From NCBI GenBank assembly GCA_964532655.1, contig CAZHMZ010000183.1, positions 1-6,990 of the forward strand: DNA of 6,990 nt, read 5' to 3'. Under the pieces are notes generated by a model. That model was not told the origin of the DNA, did not search any database, and saw nothing but the letters and a program-made list of their open reading frames with translations. The stretch comes from JAJFTV01 sp964532655 (GTDB taxonomy: Bacteria; Chloroflexota; Anaerolineae; Anaerolineales; Anaerolineaceae). Positions within the stretch are counted from its first letter, which is position 1; the number at the start of each line of letters is the position of its first letter. Below are positions 6,030 through 6,990 of this stretch, piece by piece. A program made the position numbers and the translations under genes.

Positions 6030-6446
6030 TTATTGAAAGAGTTTTTCAGCCCGATCATGCAAAATGCGCTCTTCTTCGTTTTCGAGAACAATGGTGATCC
6101 CATGCGGTTTCACTTGCCCGCTGGCATTTACGTGGATAAAGGTGATAAAGCCTTCCACCACCAGTTCACGGTTCACTTCCATTTTGATATAGGAAACCAG
6201 CTTGCTTTTCCCGCTGAGCACCACCCGGCTGTGAAAATGGGCGATCTCGCCCAGATGCACCGGTCTTGAAAAGGTCATGCCGTGGATTTGCAGACACACC
6301 GTAGAATCCGGGGTCAACAGGCTCGAGGCGGCAATAAAACCGGCTTCCACAAACCACTCGGCGCTCCGTCCTGCGTACAAGGTGCCGTGATGGTTCAGAT
6401 CTTCATGCTTCACCAGGTGGTACATGGTGTATATTTCATTCATCAT
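6030..6446 (-). CDS. Hotdog-fold acyl-CoA thioesterase family protein
   Basis: This 138-residue protein has the size and pattern of single-domain acyl-CoA thioesterases. The stretch LVKHEDLNHHGTLYAGRSAEWFVEAGFIAA (9-40) matches the helix-containing active-site region (N-HGTL-GG). IHGMTFSRPVHLGEIAHFHSRVV (54-76) matches the following strands, with the conserved 'F..PV..G' type turn. The family hydrolyses acyl-CoA to free acid and CoA in the cytoplasm, usually as dimers or hexamers. In YciA-type enzymes the helix carries a catalytic aspartate; the aligned residue here is Val33, with Glu34 next to it, so Glu34 may serve or the substrate may differ. Two adjacent ATG codons (6446 and 6443) follow GGAGG (6451-6455) at 4 and 7 bases; the second is spaced better and would remove one Met. 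The gene appears monocistronic, with its own promoter and terminator. Confidence 0.85.
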   Translation of the reverse strand: MMNEIYTMYHLVKHEDLNHHGTLYAGRSAEWFVEAGFIAASSLLTPDSTVCLQIHGMTFSRPVHLGEIAHFHSRVVLSGKSKLVSYIKMEVNRELVVEGFITFIHVNASGQVKPHGITIVLENEEERILHDRAEKLFQ

Positions 6447-6480
6447 AAGTCCTCCAGCCAGTCAAATCCAATGGGACATG

Positions 6481-6489
6481 ATCATACCA
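6481..6489 (-). promoter_or_regulatory. Candidate extended -10 promoter of the thioesterase gene
   Basis: The minus strand reads TGGTATGAT, an extended -10 (TGn plus TATGAT), about 35 bases before the start codon. No strong -35 is seen at the usual distance, which extended -10 promoters can tolerate. Confidence 0.4.
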
Positions 6490-6523
6490 GAGAAGCATCG
6501 GCAAATTATCGGATGATTGTTTT

Positions 6524-6544
6524 CAATACTTTTTTATGGTATTG
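6524..6544. promoter_or_regulatory. Inverted repeat in the second divergent gap, candidate operator
   Basis: CAATAC (6524-6529) and GTATTG (6539-6544) form a perfect 6-bp dyad with a 9-base AT-rich spacer. It lies just upstream of the TATAAT serving the peptidase gene, overlapping its -35 region, and about 40 bases upstream of the thioesterase -10. It may bind a regulator of either gene, or be chance in AT-rich DNA. Confidence 0.3.
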
Positions 6545-6558
6545 TTGTTTCATCATCC

Positions 6559-6564
6559 TATAAT
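6559..6564 (+). promoter_or_regulatory. Candidate -10 element of the peptidase gene
   Basis: A perfect TATAAT lies 28 bases before the ATG at 6593. The -35 region (around 6534-6541, TATGGT) is poor and lies within the CAATAC/GTATTG dyad. Confidence 0.45.
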
Positions 6565-6592
6565 TAATCTATTCCTTTCAGCAGAGGCAATT

Positions 6593-6990
6593 ATGGGTAA
6601 CAAGAAGCTACTAATTGTTATTGCAATCTTGCTTGTCGTTTGTATTTTATGTGCCTGCCTGGGCGTAGGCGGTTACTTTTTATTCGTACAGGACTCGGAA
6701 TGGGATCCTTTTGCCGGGGACGGGACTCAACCCGTCGATCAGGCTGTCACCCCGGGGTCTGAGGCTACTCCTGAAACAATTATCCCCCAGGCGGATACTC
6801 CTGTGGCGGTGGAGCAGCAAATATCGGTTCCGCCTGACCAGCAGCGCTGGCTGGTGATGATCTACCAGGACGCCGATGATGAGATCCTGGAAAGAGACAT
6901 GTATTTTGATGCGAATGAAGCTGAATACACCGGCTCCAGTGACCGCGTGACCGTGGTGAGCCAGTTTGACCGCAACGCAGGCGCCTATGA
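6593..6990 (+). CDS. Membrane-anchored clostripain-like (C11) peptidase, N-terminal part (cut by window end)
   Basis: The reading frame is open from ATG 6593 to the window end (132 codons). AGAGG (6583-6587) lies 5 bases before the start. Residues 4-5 are lysines, followed by a hydrophobic segment (about 6-32), so the N-terminus should stay inside and the rest be exported. Residues 34-83 form a spacer rich in Pro, Thr, Glu, Asp and Gln. A folded domain then begins at about 85: RWLVMIYQDADDEILE, followed by DANEAEYTGSSDRVTVVSQFDR. This is the characteristic first strand and helix of clostripain-related (C11) cysteine peptidases, known to cleave after basic residues. The catalytic His and Cys lie beyond the window, so activity cannot be judged. 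The cysteines at 17, 20 and 22 do not make a good lipobox (LCAC), and the hydrophobic stretch continues, so a transmembrane anchor is likelier than a lipid anchor. Confidence 0.75.
   Translation, partial: MGNKKLLIVIAILLVVCILCACLGVGGYFLFVQDSEWDPFAGDGTQPVDQAVTPGSEATPETIIPQADTPVAVEQQISVPPDQQRWLVMIYQDADDEILERDMYFDANEAEYTGSSDRVTVVSQFDRNAGAY

Noticed and set aside
6641..6660. Lipoprotein signal in the peptidase N-terminus
   Set aside because: The best fit is LCAC, with Cys at a position usually Ala, Ser, Thr, Val or Ile. The hydrophobic stretch also continues past it, favouring a transmembrane anchor.
1..6990. Defence system, CRISPR array, mobile element or biosynthetic cluster
   Set aside because: No repeats, transposase, integrase, nuclease, toxin pair or assembly-line enzyme was seen. 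The genes look like independent housekeeping or accessory units.

Overview
The window is ordinary-looking bacterial chromosome. It has moderate G+C genes, AT-rich intergenic gaps, and no tRNA, rRNA, CRISPR array, insertion sequence or phage gene that I can see. The gene style fits an anaerobic or facultative bacterium of the Chloroflexota (Anaerolineae) or Clostridia type: a BmrC/BmrD-like heterodimeric ABC exporter with a long linker, and a membrane-anchored clostripain-like peptidase. The phylum is an inference from remembered family resemblance, not something the sequence proves.

Layout. At 2-979 (+, cut at the left edge) and 966-2948 (+) lie two overlapping genes for the two halves of a type IV (multidrug-type) ABC exporter. 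The first half carries the degenerate ATPase motifs and the second the catalytic glutamate, so they should form one heterodimer. A strong terminator follows. Converging on them at 3055-5188 (-) is a two-gene unit. A GntR/FCD regulator comes first, then a PLP enzyme related to cysteine desulfurases whose ribosome binding site overlaps the regulator's stop codon. The unit has its own terminator, so two intrinsic terminators sit back to back at 2955-3039.

A 309-base divergent gap (5189-5497) separates the regulator from a two-CBS-domain protein (5498-5947, +). It holds a well-formed promoter for the regulator, overlapped by a direct repeat. It also holds a candidate -10 for the CBS gene, followed by an imperfect dyad. 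The CBS gene converges on a small hotdog-fold thioesterase (6030-6446, -), with a perfect hairpin between them. A second divergent gap (6447-6592) leads to the start of a membrane-anchored C11 (clostripain-like) peptidase that runs off the right edge.

I found no evidence of a coherent new multi-gene system. The neighbours look like separate small transcription units. The points most worth a second look are the regulator plus atypical desulfurase pair, the degenerate ATP site of the exporter, and the candidate operators in the two divergent gaps.
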